Shown here piece by piece: positions 25,548 through 34,367 of a stretch of 64,000 bases of DNA (the first letter of the stretch is position 1; each line of letters starts with the position of its first letter). A program made the translations under genes and the position numbers. The notes beneath the pieces are model-generated. The model searched no databases, was not told where the DNA came from, and saw only the letters and a program-made list of their open reading frames with translations. Source of the stretch: Actinomyces culturomici (lineage in GTDB: Bacteria > Actinomycetota > Actinomycetes > Actinomycetales > Actinomycetaceae); assembly GCF_900499005.1 (NCBI RefSeq), contig NZ_LS991316.1, positions 1,078,496-1,142,495 of the forward strand, read 5' to 3'.

Positions 25548-27575
25548 GTGACCGAAATCGACTCCGAGCCCGAATCGACCGCGGGCGGCGCGCACGACAC
25601 CGAGCGCCTCCGCATGCCCGTCGGGGTCGGCGCCGGGGCCGAGGGCGCGCCGGAGTCCGCCGAGGACCGCGCGATCGACCCGATGATCGGGCTGCTCGTC
25701 GACGCCCGCTACCGGATCGTCCGCCGCCTCGCCCGCGGCGGCATGGCGACCGTCTACGTCGCCCACGACGAGCGCCTCGAGAGGCCGGTCGCCCTCAAGA
25801 TCATGCACCCCCACCTCGCCGAGTCCCAGGACTTCGTCGCCCGCTTCCGCCGCGAGGCCCGCTCGGCCGCCCGGATCATCCACCCCGGGGTGGTCTCGGT
25901 CTTCGACCAGGGCGTCGTCCACGGCCAGGGCTTCCTCGTCATGGAGCTCATCGACGGACCGAACCTGCGGACGCTCCTGCGCCGCGAGGGCTCCTTCTCG
26001 GTCGGACGGACGCTCCGGTACGTCCACGACGTCCTCGACGCGCTGCGCGCCGCCCACCGGGTCGGCGTCGTTCACCGGGACATCAAGCCGGAGAACGTCC
26101 TCGTCCCCCTCGATCCGCCGGCCCGGGTCACCGACTTCGGCCTCGCCCGCGCCGCCTCCGAGGTCTCGATGTCGACGACGGGGTCGATGCTCGGGACGAT
26201 CGCCTACATCGCCCCCGAGGTCGCACTGTCCGGCGCGATCGACGAGCGCACCGACATCTACGCGGTCGGGATCATGGCCTACGAGATGCTCACCGGCTCG
26301 GTCCCCTGGGAGGGCGAGAACGCCCTCCAGATCGCGGCGCACCACGTCAACGACCCGATCCCCCTCCCCTCCGCCTCCGTGCCGTGGCTCCCCCGCGAAG
26401 TCGACGATCTCGTCGCGAGCCTCGCGGCCACCGACCCCGACGAGCGGCCCGCCGACGCCTCGGAGGCGCTCGACCAGGTCGCCCGCGTCGCCTCGGCGCT
26501 TCCGCCGGAGATCGCTCAGCGCCGCGCGGACGTCGCCCCGCGCGTCGTCGAGGGCGTCGGGGAGACCGCCGCCTGGGACCGCGCCGACATCACCTCGTCC
26601 CTCCCCGACCGACTCCCGGGCTCCTCGGAGGCGGTCGTCCGCGCCTCCGGCGCCTCCCCCGTCCTCCACGCGGATGGACGCCGGCGCTCGCTCGCCGGGC
26701 GCATCGTCGCCCTCCTCGCCGTCCTCGCCGTCGCCGGATCCATTGGCGGCTGGTGGTGGTGGACCGAGTACGGGCCCGGCTCCTACCTCGACATGCCGGC
26801 GACGACCGACCGCTCGGCCGCGGCGGTCGAGTCGCAGCTTCAGGCGATGGGACTCGGCGTCATCACCGAGGAGGCCTTCTCCGACTCCGTCGCCCAGGGC
26901 TCCGTGATCTCCTCCGACCCCGCGGGCGGGGAGCCCGTCCACAAGGACGCGGAGGTGCGCCTCGTCGTCTCCAAGGGCGTCGATATGAAGACCGTCCCGG
27001 ACCTCTCGGGGAGGACCTCCGACCAGGCCGCCTCGGATCTCACCGCCGCCGGCCTCCAGATCGGGACGACCTCCGAGGAGTACTCGGAGGACGTCGCGCA
27101 AGGACTCGTCCTCTCCCAGTCCGTGGAGACCGGCACCTCCATCCCCCACGACACCGCGGTCGACGTCGTCGTCTCGAAGGGGCGCGAGCCGATCGAGGTC
27201 CCCTACGTCGCCGGCAGGTCCGCCGACGAGGCGAAGTCCGCGATCGAGGCGGCCGGACTCGCGGCATCGCCGACCGAGGAGTACTCGGACTCCGTCGCCG
27301 CCGGAACGGTGATCTCCCAGTCGACCCAGGCGGGCTCGACCCTCCACCGCGGCGACTCCGTGTCCTACGTCGTCTCCAAGGGCCCCGAGCTCGTCGAGGT
27401 CCCGAGCATCCAGGGCAAGCAGGAGTCCGACGCGATCGCGGTTCTCGAGGCCGCCGGGCTCAAGGTCGAGGTCTCCCGCATTCTCGGCGGCGTCTTCGGC
27501 ACCGCCCGCTCCACGGACCCCGCGGCCGGGACCCAGGTGAGGAAGGGCTCGACGGTCACGCTGTACGTCGTCTGA
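25548..27575 (+). CDS. pknL: Membrane Ser/Thr protein kinase with four PASTA domains
   Basis: A 675-residue Hanks-type kinase. The kinase domain spans about 55-320, with glycine loop LARGGMATVY (61-70), Lys84 in VALKIM, catalytic HRDIKPEN (Asp178), DFGLA (196-200) and IAPEV (221-225). A juxtamembrane linker leads to a transmembrane helix (about 384-404, IVALLAVLAVAGSIGGWWWW). Four extracellular PASTA repeats (about 412-675) would bind peptidoglycan or lipid II fragments. The neighbouring Rv2175c-like gene identifies it as the PknL orthologue. Such kinases couple envelope state to cell-wall synthesis and division. It is closed by the hairpin at 27616-27655. Confidence 0.94.
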   Translation: MTEIDSEPESTAGGAHDTERLRMPVGVGAGAEGAPESAEDRAIDPMIGLLVDARYRIVRRLARGGMATVYVAHDERLERPVALKIMHPHLAESQDFVARFRREARSAARIIHPGVVSVFDQGVVHGQGFLVMELIDGPNLRTLLRREGSFSVGRTLRYVHDVLDALRAAHRVGVVHRDIKPENVLVPLDPPARVTDFGLARAASEVSMSTTGSMLGTIAYIAPEVALSGAIDERTDIYAVGIMAYEMLTGSVPWEGENALQIAAHHVNDPIPLPSASVPWLPREVDDLVASLAATDPDERPADASEALDQVARVASALPPEIAQRRADVAPRVVEGVGETAAWDRADITSSLPDRLPGSSEAVVRASGASPVLHADGRRRSLAGRIVALLAVLAVAGSIGGWWWWTEYGPGSYLDMPATTDRSAAAVESQLQAMGLGVITEEAFSDSVAQGSVISSDPAGGEPVHKDAEVRLVVSKGVDMKTVPDLSGRTSDQAASDLTAAGLQIGTTSEEYSEDVAQGLVLSQSVETGTSIPHDTAVDVVVSKGREPIEVPYVAGRSADEAKSAIEAAGLAASPTEEYSDSVAAGTVISQSTQAGSTLHRGDSVSYVVSKGPELVEVPSIQGKQESDAIAVLEAAGLKVEVSRILGGVFGTARSTDPAAGTQVRKGSTVTLYVV

Positions 27576-27615
27576 GTCGTCGCGGCTCATCGTCGGCCGA
27601 TCCAACGGCCGACGC

Positions 27616-27655
27616 GCGAGGAGGGGTCGGGACTCGCGTCCCGGCCCCTCCTCGC
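27616..27655. terminator. Bidirectional terminator between pknL and the DAHP synthase gene
   Basis: GCGAGGAGGGGTCGGGA (27616-27632) pairs with 27639-27655 over 17 positions with one G-T wobble and a 6-nt loop. The two genes are convergent. Confidence 0.7.
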
Positions 27656-27663
27656 TCAATCGG

Positions 27664-29094
27664 CTACTCGCCCTCTCGCCGCAGGTACTCCGCGACCTGG
27701 AAGGCCATCTCGAGCGACTGCTGGTGATTGAGGCGCGGGTCGACGACCGTCTCGTAGCGCCGCTTGAGCGACTCGTCGTCGAGTTCCTCGGAGCCTCCGA
27801 CGACCTCGGTGACGTCGTCGCCGGTGAGCTCGACGTGGATGCCGCCCGGCACCGTCCCGACCTCGTCGTGCGCGTCGAAGAAGCCCTTGACCTCGTCCAT
27901 GATCGTCTCGAAGCGCCGGGTCTTGTACCCGGTCGACGAGGTGATCGTGTTGCCGTGCATCGGATCCGTCATCCACGTCACCGGCCGTCCGTCGGCCTTC
28001 GCGGCCTCGAGGAGCGGCGGCAGGGCCTCGCGGATCCGGTCGGCCCCCATGCGCGTGATGAAGGTGAGGCGCCCGTCCTCGCCGTCCGGATTGAGGCGCT
28101 CGACGAGCCCGAGCATCTGCGCGGGCGTCGTCGTCGGACCGAGCTTGACGCCGATCGGGTTGCGGACGCGGCGCAGGAGCTCGATGTGCGCGCCCTCGAG
28201 ATCGCGCGTCCGCTCCCCCGCCCACAGGAAGTGGCCGGAGGTGTCGTACGGGAGACCCGTCCGCGAGTCGATCCGGGTCATCGCCGACTCGTACTCGAGG
28301 AGGAGCGCCTCGTGCGAGGAGTAGAGATCGACCTCGCGGAGCGAATCGAAGTCCGCTCCGGCCGCCTCCATGAACTTCACCGCGCGGTGGATCTCTTCGG
28401 CGAGCGACTCGTAGCGCGCGTACGCCGGATTCTGCGTGAAGCCCCGGTTCCAGTGATGGACGAGGCGCAGATCCGCGTAGCCGCCCTTCGTGAAGGCGCG
28501 GATGAGGTTGAGCGTCGACGAGGCGTGGTGGTACGTCTCGAGGAGCCGTGCCGGATCGGGGATCCGCGCCTCGGGCGTGAACTCGTAGGAATTCACCGCG
28601 TCCCCGCGGTACGAGGGCAGGGTGACGCCGTCGCGCGTCTCCGTGTCGTTCGAGCGGGGCTTCGCGTACTGGCCGGCGATGCGCCCGATCTTCACGACCG
28701 GCAGGGAGGCGCCGTAGGTGAGGACGACCGCCATCTGAAGGATCGTCTGGATCTTCAGACGGAGGTGGTCGGCCGTCGCCTCGGCGAAGGTCTCCGCGCA
28801 GTCCCCGCCGGTGAGGACGAAGGCCTCGCCCCTCCCGGCCGCCCCGAGCCATGCGCGCAGGTCGTCGCCCTCGCCGGCGAACACGAGCGGCGGCTGGCGG
28901 CGCAGCGTCGCGGCGACGTCGCGGCCCGCGGCGTCGTCGGGGTAGTTCGGCTGCTGGAGCGCCTCGTGCGACCGCCACGAGTCCCAGGGGGCCTCGATGC
29001 CGGTGTCGGGCGACCAGAGGTGCTCGGGGTCGCGGCGGAGGGCCTCCGAGGAGAACCTGCTTCCGCCGCGACCGGGCCTGATGGGAAGAGTCAC
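27664..29094 (-). CDS. aroG: 3-deoxy-7-phosphoheptulonate synthase, class II (DAHP synthase)
   Basis: This enzyme joins PEP and erythrose-4-phosphate in the first step of the shikimate pathway. The 476-residue protein is a class II (plant/actinobacterial) synthase, with QPPLVFAGE, LTGGDCAETF, VKIGRIAGQYAKPRS, YHHASSTLNLIRAFTKGGYADL, SSHEALLLEYESAMTR and DPMHGNTI. The GTG start overlaps the PPi-PFK stop (GTGA), which fixes it. The pknL/aroG neighbourhood is as in mycobacteria (Rv2176/Rv2178c). trpD elsewhere in the window uses the pathway's product. Confidence 0.95.
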   Translation of the reverse strand: MTLPIRPGRGGSRFSSEALRRDPEHLWSPDTGIEAPWDSWRSHEALQQPNYPDDAAGRDVAATLRRQPPLVFAGEGDDLRAWLGAAGRGEAFVLTGGDCAETFAEATADHLRLKIQTILQMAVVLTYGASLPVVKIGRIAGQYAKPRSNDTETRDGVTLPSYRGDAVNSYEFTPEARIPDPARLLETYHHASSTLNLIRAFTKGGYADLRLVHHWNRGFTQNPAYARYESLAEEIHRAVKFMEAAGADFDSLREVDLYSSHEALLLEYESAMTRIDSRTGLPYDTSGHFLWAGERTRDLEGAHIELLRRVRNPIGVKLGPTTTPAQMLGLVERLNPDGEDGRLTFITRMGADRIREALPPLLEAAKADGRPVTWMTDPMHGNTITSSTGYKTRRFETIMDEVKGFFDAHDEVGTVPGGIHVELTGDDVTEVVGGSEELDDESLKRRYETVVDPRLNHQQSLEMAFQVAEYLRREGE

Positions 29095-30308
29095 TTCGCC
29101 GCGGGCTTCACGTCCTGGCCGATCTCGGCCATGAGCTCGGTGAACCACTCCTGCGTGATGTCGAAGGGCTTGCCGCCGGCGATGCGCGGGAACGCGATCG
29201 CGGAGAGGCGGTCGCCGTTCTCCTCGTCGTGGCCGATGACGCCCGACTCGCCGCGCAGGGCGCACTCGACCGCGTAGTCGGTCATCGACTTGATGAGGCG
29301 GAGGTCCTCGGCGTTCGCGCGGGACGAGCGCGAGAAGTAGCCCGACTTCTGGACCATGACCTTCTCGGCCTCGATCTTCGAGGCGAACTGCTTGGCGAAC
29401 CACTGACCGGGGTTGATCGTGTCGAGCTTGACGTGGCCGAAGGGATCGCGCTGGACCTCGACGCCCGCGGCCTCCATCTCGGCGATGATCTCGGGGACGC
29501 CCGCGCCCTCGGAGAGGAAGATGTTGACGTTGCCCTGCTCGTCCATGATCTTCTTCAGGCGGGCGGCCTCGGCGTCGATGTCGAGCGCCATCTCGGGGAG
29601 GAAGACCGCGTGGATGTCCCAGCGCTCCTGCGACAGGCCGATCGAGGGGACCCACTCCTGGGTCTTCAGCCACTCGTGGTACTCCTTGGAGCCGGCGGCG
29701 GTGAGCCAGCCGCAGTGACGGCCCATGATCTCGTGGATGATGAGCATGCGCGGGTTCGAGCGGTGCTCGCCGATGACGTTCTGCGCGTACTCGGAGACCT
29801 CTTCGGCGGCGGTCCAGGCGCCGAGCGACTGGCGGATCGGAACGACGTCGTTGTCGATCGTCTTCGGGAGGCCGACGACCGTGAGGTGGTAGTCGTGCTC
29901 CTCGAGGTAGGCGGCGAGGTCGGCCGCGGTCGTGTTCGTGTCGTCGCCGCCGATCGTGTGGAGGACGTCGACGCCGTCCTTGCGGAGCTGCTCGGCCGCC
30001 TTCTCGAGGGGGTTCTCCCCCTCGGCGACGAGGCCGCGCTCGACGAGGTTCTTCGCGTTCGTCAGCTTGACGCGGGAGTTGCCGATCGGGGAGCCGCCGA
30101 AGCGGTGGAGGACGGCGGCGTGCTTGCGGGCCTCCTCGTCGACGACGACGAAGTTGCCGGTGAGCAGGCCGTGGTAGCCGTTCTGGTACGCGATGATCTC
30201 GATCGAGGGGTCGATCTCGTTGTAGCGCTCGATGAGACCGCCGACCGCGGAGGAGAGGCACGGTGCGAACCCACCGGCGGTGAGCAGGGCGACGCGGCGA
30301 ACCGACAT
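29091..30308 (-). CDS. pfp: Pyrophosphate-dependent 6-phosphofructokinase
   Basis: The enzyme interconverts fructose-6-phosphate and fructose-1,6-bisphosphate. The 405-residue protein has TAGGFAPCLSSAVGG at the phosphate-binding start, GGDDTNTTA (Asp where ATP-type enzymes have Gly), PKTIDND (Lys where ATP-type enzymes have Gly) and MGRHCGW. The GGDD/PKTIDND pair is the accepted signature of PPi specificity, so this step is probably reversible. The ATG at 30308 has AAAGG 8 nt upstream; an in-frame GTG at 30317 is less likely. A TAGGAT hexamer at 30367-30372 may be its -10 box. It is co-transcribed with aroG. Confidence 0.93.
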   Translation of the reverse strand: MSVRRVALLTAGGFAPCLSSAVGGLIERYNEIDPSIEIIAYQNGYHGLLTGNFVVVDEEARKHAAVLHRFGGSPIGNSRVKLTNAKNLVERGLVAEGENPLEKAAEQLRKDGVDVLHTIGGDDTNTTAADLAAYLEEHDYHLTVVGLPKTIDNDVVPIRQSLGAWTAAEEVSEYAQNVIGEHRSNPRMLIIHEIMGRHCGWLTAAGSKEYHEWLKTQEWVPSIGLSQERWDIHAVFLPEMALDIDAEAARLKKIMDEQGNVNIFLSEGAGVPEIIAEMEAAGVEVQRDPFGHVKLDTINPGQWFAKQFASKIEAEKVMVQKSGYFSRSSRANAEDLRLIKSMTDYAVECALRGESGVIGHDEENGDRLSAIAFPRIAGGKPFDITQEWFTELMAEIGQDVKPAAK

Positions 30309-30394
30309 GGAAGACACCTTTCAGCGTTGAGGTCGTGGCGCCGGTCGGCGCGCACGCAACGCCCCCATCCTACTAACTGTCCAGGTGCGCGAAA

Positions 30395-30423
30395 GGGCCG
30401 CCCGTCCCACGGACGAGCGGCCC
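30395..30423 (-). terminator. Hairpin between plsC-type gene and pfp
   Basis: GGGCCGC-C-CGTCC pairs with GGACG-A-GCGGCCC around a CAC loop, and TTTC follows on the minus strand. It lies past the plsC-type stop. Confidence 0.6.
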
Positions 30424-30492
30424 CGGGCCCCGCGCACATGGGCGCGGGAGACGCTCAAGCGGACCCCGGCGCGGCGCGCCGGGCCCGATCCC

Positions 30493-31362
30493 CTACTCCT
30501 GCGGACGCTCCGCCCCGGCCTCGTCGATCGCCTCGGCGGCGGTCTGGGCGGCGCTCGTCTCCTCGGGGCTCATCTCCTCGGCGGGCTGGTCGGCCGGGCG
30601 GGTCGGCACCTCGACGACGGGGGCGGTGCGGCCGCCGGGCCCGGGTCGCCCGTTCGTGGGGACCGGACCCTCGAACTTGCCCTCGGCGGCGAGCTTCGCC
30701 TTGACGTCGGCGGCATAGAGGTCGACGTACTCCTGGCCCGACAGGAGCATGAGGTTGTACATGATCTCGTCGGTGATCGCCCGCAGGACGTAGCGGTCCT
30801 TGTGAAGGCCCTTGTAGCGGGAGAAGTCGAGGGGCTCGCCGATCACCATGCCGATGTTCGTCCGCGAGGGGATCTTCTGACCGATCGGCTGGGCGGCGTG
30901 GGTGCCGATCATCGCGACGGGGATGACGGGCGCGCCGGAGAGGAGCGCGAGGCGGGCGACGCCGGTCTTGCCGCGGTAGAGGCGGCCGTCGGGCGAGCGC
31001 GTGCCCTCGGGGTAGATGCCGAACAGCTCGCCGGACTTCAGGCGGTCCAGGCCCGCCTTGAGCGCGCCCTCGGAGGCGCGACCGCCCGAGCGGTCGACGG
31101 GGATCGTCCCGACGGCGCGCATGAACTCCTTCGTCACCCAGCCCTTGACGCCGGTGCCGGTGAAATAGTCGGCCTTGCCCATGAAGACGACCTCGCGATC
31201 GAGCATCATCGGGAGGAACACGGAGTCCCACACGGCGTTGTGATTGGAGGCGAGGATCGCCGGACCGGTCGCGGGGATGTTCTCCTTGCCGCGGATCCAC
31301 GGCTTGTACGCGGCCTTGAGGACGGGGCCGCCGGTTGCCTTCAGTGCCTGGTAGAACGCCAC
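30493..31362 (-). CDS. plsC: 1-acylglycerol-3-phosphate acyltransferase (PlsC family)
   Basis: PlsC-type enzymes acylate lysophosphatidic acid in phospholipid synthesis at the membrane. The 289-residue protein has the catalytic NHNAVWD (NHx4D), the substrate motif YPEGTRSPDGRLYRGKTGVARLAL and VIPVAMIGTH. The last 60 residues are a Pro/Glu/Ala-rich tail. I use the GTG at 31362, which has GGAGG 4-5 nt upstream. The longer open frame to 31392 would begin beside an AT-rich promoter-like segment and has no ribosome binding site. It is divergent from the exonuclease gene. Confidence 0.9.
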   Translation of the reverse strand: MAFYQALKATGGPVLKAAYKPWIRGKENIPATGPAILASNHNAVWDSVFLPMMLDREVVFMGKADYFTGTGVKGWVTKEFMRAVGTIPVDRSGGRASEGALKAGLDRLKSGELFGIYPEGTRSPDGRLYRGKTGVARLALLSGAPVIPVAMIGTHAAQPIGQKIPSRTNIGMVIGEPLDFSRYKGLHKDRYVLRAITDEIMYNLMLLSGQEYVDLYAADVKAKLAAEGKFEGPVPTNGRPGPGGRTAPVVEVPTRPADQPAEEMSPEETSAAQTAAEAIDEAGAERPQE

Positions 31363-31396
31363 GGTTCCTCCACGGGTCTCGAGCGTGGTCACGAAT

Positions 31397-31402
31397 TAGA
31401 AT
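31397..31402 (+). promoter_or_regulatory. Putative -10 box of leaderless DEDD exonuclease gene
   Basis: TAGAAT ends 7 nt before the ATG at 31410. No ribosome binding site lies between them. Confidence 0.5.
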
Positions 31403-31409
31403 CCACTCT

Positions 31410-33182
31410 ATGCCCGATTCCGCTCCCGTGCCTCCACTCGCGGGCGGCGCCGTCCCGGGCGGGGACACTCGTGCGTTCGCGGCTGCACAGGTGCGCAGCC
31501 GTCTCGCCGAATCCGCAGGTCGCGGTCCCGAGATCGGGCTCGGGCTCCCCGGGCTCGGGCTCCCCGGGCTCGGCGATCCGTTCGCGACGGCCGAATTCGT
31601 CGTCGTCGACCTCGAGACGACCGGCCTCGGGGCGGGCGACGCGATCACGGAGATCGGGGCGGTCCGCGTCGCGGGCGGCCGCATCGTCGACGAGTTCCAG
31701 GAGATGGTCGACCCCGGGCGTCCGATCCCTCCGCGGATCACCGCGCTCACTGGCATCACCCAGTCGATGGTCGAAGGCGCCGATCCCATCGGAGCGGTCC
31801 TCCCCCGCTTCCTCGCGTGGTCCGGACTGTCCTCCGGCGCCGCGCCCGTCCTCGTCGCCCATAACGCCTCCTTCGACACGGGATTCCTCCGGAGGGCCGC
31901 CCGCGCCGAGCTCCTCGACTGGCCGCATCCGCGGGTCGTCGACACGCTCGCGCTCGCGCGCCTCGCGCTCCCCCGGCCTCTTGTGCGCGACCACCGCCTC
32001 GGAACGCTCGCGAGCCGATTCGGCGTCGAGCCGACCGACGCGCACCGGGCCCTCGCGGACGCGCGGACGACCTGGGGCGTCCTCGCCGGCCTCCTCGAGC
32101 TCATGGCCGATGCGGGTCTCGCCTCCCTCGACGACCTCGAGCGCCTCGCCGAGCCCGTGCCTCGTCGCCGTCGCTCGAAGGCGGCCCTCGCCGAGGGGAT
32201 CCCCTCCCTCCCGGGCGTCTACCGATTCTTCGACGCCGCGGGAGCCCCCCTCTACGTCGGCTCGGCGACGAACCTCTCGAGCCGCGTCCGCTCGTACTTC
32301 ACGGCCGCCGAGAAGCGCCGTTCGATTCAGCGCATGGTCGACCTCGCGACCTCGATCCGGACGACGCCGACGGCCACGGTCCTCGAGGCGCGCGTCCTCG
32401 AGCTGCGCGAGATCCACGATCTGCGCCCGCTCTTCAACTCGGCGTCGACGCATCAGGACTCCCAGCACTGGCTCCTCGTGCGCGGCTCGGGCGTCGAGTG
32501 CGCACCGCTCGTCGCCGCCGACGACGCGGACCGCGCGCTCGGCCCCTTCGGCACGCGGGCCCACGCGATGGCGGCCCGCGACGCGGTCCTGCGCGCCTTC
32601 GCCGATCCCGCGACCCCGCTCACGAGGGCGGGGCTCGCACCCGGCTCGGAGGCGGAGGCCGTCGAGGCGCTGCGCGGGGCGACGCGGATCGTCGCCGATC
32701 GACTCCGAGACCTCATGGCGGGCGCGTCGGACCTCCAGCGATTCGAGGACGCGGCGCTCCTGCGCCGGGAGCTCTCCGCCTACCTCGCGGGCCTCGACCG
32801 GAGGCGCCGGATCGTGCCGCTCGCCCTCGCGCGCAAGGCGGTCTGGGCGATCCACAGGAAGGGAGGCGGCTGGGAGGTCCACGCCGCCTCGTGGGGCCGG
32901 CACGCCGGAACGGTGGTGACGCCGCCGAGGACCCTGCCGACGCCGTGGATCGACGCCCTCATCGCCGAGGAGCCGCTCCCCCGCCCGGACGTCCTCCTCG
33001 GGACGACGCGCTGGTCGGAGACGGGGATCCTCGCCCAGTCGCTCGAGCGGCCCGACGCGCGGCTCATCCACTGGGACGGCGAGCTCCCCCGCGCCGAGTC
33101 CCCGTTCTCCCCGCTCGCCGACTCCCGGCTCCTCTCCCTCATCTCCGAGGCCGAGGCCCTCGATCCACGGCGAACCCGGTGA
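31410..33182 (+). CDS. DEDD exonuclease / GIY-YIG nuclease fusion
   Basis: A 590-residue two-domain protein. Residues about 60-240 are a DnaQ-like 3'-5' exonuclease: VDLETTGLGAGDAITEIGAVRV (ExoI), HNASFDTGFL (ExoII) and HRALADARTT (ExoIII). Residues about 265-350 are a UvrC/Cho-type GIY-YIG domain (LPGVYRFFDAAGAPLYVGSATNLSSRVRSYF). The rest resembles the Cho/UvrC middle region with a UVR-like helix pair. This architecture is typical of actinobacteria (mycobacterial Rv2191 type) and points to repair of damaged DNA. Immediate neighbours are plsC and trpD. Confidence 0.9.
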   Translation: MPDSAPVPPLAGGAVPGGDTRAFAAAQVRSRLAESAGRGPEIGLGLPGLGLPGLGDPFATAEFVVVDLETTGLGAGDAITEIGAVRVAGGRIVDEFQEMVDPGRPIPPRITALTGITQSMVEGADPIGAVLPRFLAWSGLSSGAAPVLVAHNASFDTGFLRRAARAELLDWPHPRVVDTLALARLALPRPLVRDHRLGTLASRFGVEPTDAHRALADARTTWGVLAGLLELMADAGLASLDDLERLAEPVPRRRRSKAALAEGIPSLPGVYRFFDAAGAPLYVGSATNLSSRVRSYFTAAEKRRSIQRMVDLATSIRTTPTATVLEARVLELREIHDLRPLFNSASTHQDSQHWLLVRGSGVECAPLVAADDADRALGPFGTRAHAMAARDAVLRAFADPATPLTRAGLAPGSEAEAVEALRGATRIVADRLRDLMAGASDLQRFEDAALLRRELSAYLAGLDRRRRIVPLALARKAVWAIHRKGGGWEVHAASWGRHAGTVVTPPRTLPTPWIDALIAEEPLPRPDVLLGTTRWSETGILAQSLERPDARLIHWDGELPRAESPFSPLADSRLLSLISEAEALDPRRTR

Positions 33183-33250
33183 TTCGGGCGGGGCATCGCA
33201 GGCGCTTCTCCGTCCGGCCCGAAGCGCGGCCGCATCGACGCCCGTGAAAA

Positions 33251-33288
33251 CGCCGGGGCCCGGGATCGAGCGATCCCGGGCCCCGGCG
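33251..33288 (-). terminator. Intrinsic terminator of trpD
   Basis: CGCCGGGGCCCGGGATCG (33251-33268) pairs perfectly with 33271-33288. The minus strand continues TTTTCACGGG, a true U-tract, rare among the hairpins here. Confidence 0.8.
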
Positions 33289-33305
33289 CGACGACGCGAG
33301 ACGAA

Positions 33306-34367
33306 TCAGTCGGAGGTCGCCTCGACCCACTTGTCGAGGAGCTCTGCGCCGATGCCGTCGGAGAGCGCCCTGCGGGCGATCTCGACGCCCGCGCCGAAGC
33401 GCTCGATGAGGGTGCCGTCCTCGCGCCGGGTCCCCTCCGTCGTCCCGAAGGCGATGAGGCCGGCGGCGACGTTGAGGGCGACGGCGTCGCGGACCGCGCG
33501 ACGCCCGCCCCCGGCGAGGACCTCCCGGACGACGACCGCGTTCTCGTCGGCGTCTCCGCCGCGCAGGTCGCCGATCGCGGCGGGCTCCATGTCGAAGTAC
33601 TCGGTGGGGTCGAACTCGGTGAGCGTCACTTCGCCGTCCGCGACCTCCCACACCTGGTCGACGTCGACGGTCGAGAGCTCGTCGAGGCCCGTCGTCTTCC
33701 CGCGGAACACGAGGGACGAGAGCCCCCGCTCGGCGTAGACGCCCGCCATGAGGGCGGCGTTGCGCTCGTTCGCCGACCCGATCGCGCAGGCGCGGACCTT
33801 CGCGGGGTTCGTGAGCGGCCCGAGGACGTTGAACGCCGTCGGGAACGCGAGCGAGCGGCGCACGGGCGCGGCGAAGCGCATCGACGGGTGGACCTTGTTC
33901 GCGAAGAGGAACGCGATGCCGAGGTCGTCGAAGATCTCCCGCATCCGCTCCGTCGCGCGATCGAGGTCGACGCCGAGGGCCTCGACGACGTCCGCGGACC
34001 CCGACTGCGAGGTCGAGGCGCGGTTGCCGTGCTTGATGAGCGGGATCCCCAGGGCCGCGAGGACGAGCGCCGACGTCGTCGAGATGTTGACGGTCTTGTA
34101 CCCGTCGCCACCGGTGCCGACGATGTCGAGGGCGTCGGAGGGGAGGTCGACCGTGAGGGCGTGGTCCTGCATCGCGTCGGCGAGGCCGTGGATCTCCGCG
34201 ACCGTCGGCGTCTTGATCGCCATCGCGGTGAGGAAGGAGGCGAGGCGCGCCTCGCCGAGCTCGCCGCTCATCACCTGGTCCATCACCCAGTAGGACCGGT
34301 CGTAGTCGAGGTCACTGCCCGCGACGACGTCGGAGATGATCGGGGCCCAGTCGAGCGATTCGGTCAT
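33306..34367 (-). CDS. trpD: Anthranilate phosphoribosyltransferase
   Basis: TrpD transfers phosphoribose from PRPP to anthranilate in tryptophan synthesis. The 353-residue protein has DIVGTGGDGYKTVNISTTSALV, KHGNRASTSQSGSADVVEALGV, FLFANKVHPSMRFAAPVRRSL, FNVLGPLTNPA and the ENA helix near the C-terminus; all PRPP- and metal-binding motifs are intact. The start overlaps the receiver gene (ATGA). No other trp gene is nearby, the usual state for this trpD in actinobacteria. Confidence 0.95.
   Translation of the reverse strand: MTESLDWAPIISDVVAGSDLDYDRSYWVMDQVMSGELGEARLASFLTAMAIKTPTVAEIHGLADAMQDHALTVDLPSDALDIVGTGGDGYKTVNISTTSALVLAALGIPLIKHGNRASTSQSGSADVVEALGVDLDRATERMREIFDDLGIAFLFANKVHPSMRFAAPVRRSLAFPTAFNVLGPLTNPAKVRACAIGSANERNAALMAGVYAERGLSSLVFRGKTTGLDELSTVDVDQVWEVADGEVTLTEFDPTEYFDMEPAAIGDLRGGDADENAVVVREVLAGGGRRAVRDAVALNVAAGLIAFGTTEGTRREDGTLIERFGAGVEIARRALSDGIGAELLDKWVEATSD

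Noticed and set aside
30501-30530. Palindrome-like sequence in the PlsC-type tail
   Set aside because: Matches only CCTCGTCGATCG, part of one arm, explained by an Ala-Ile-Asp-Glu coding stretch.
31363-31392. Upstream GTG start for the PlsC-type gene
   Set aside because: No ribosome binding site, and it sits beside a promoter-like AT-rich stretch; the GTG at 31362 has GGAGG at the right distance.
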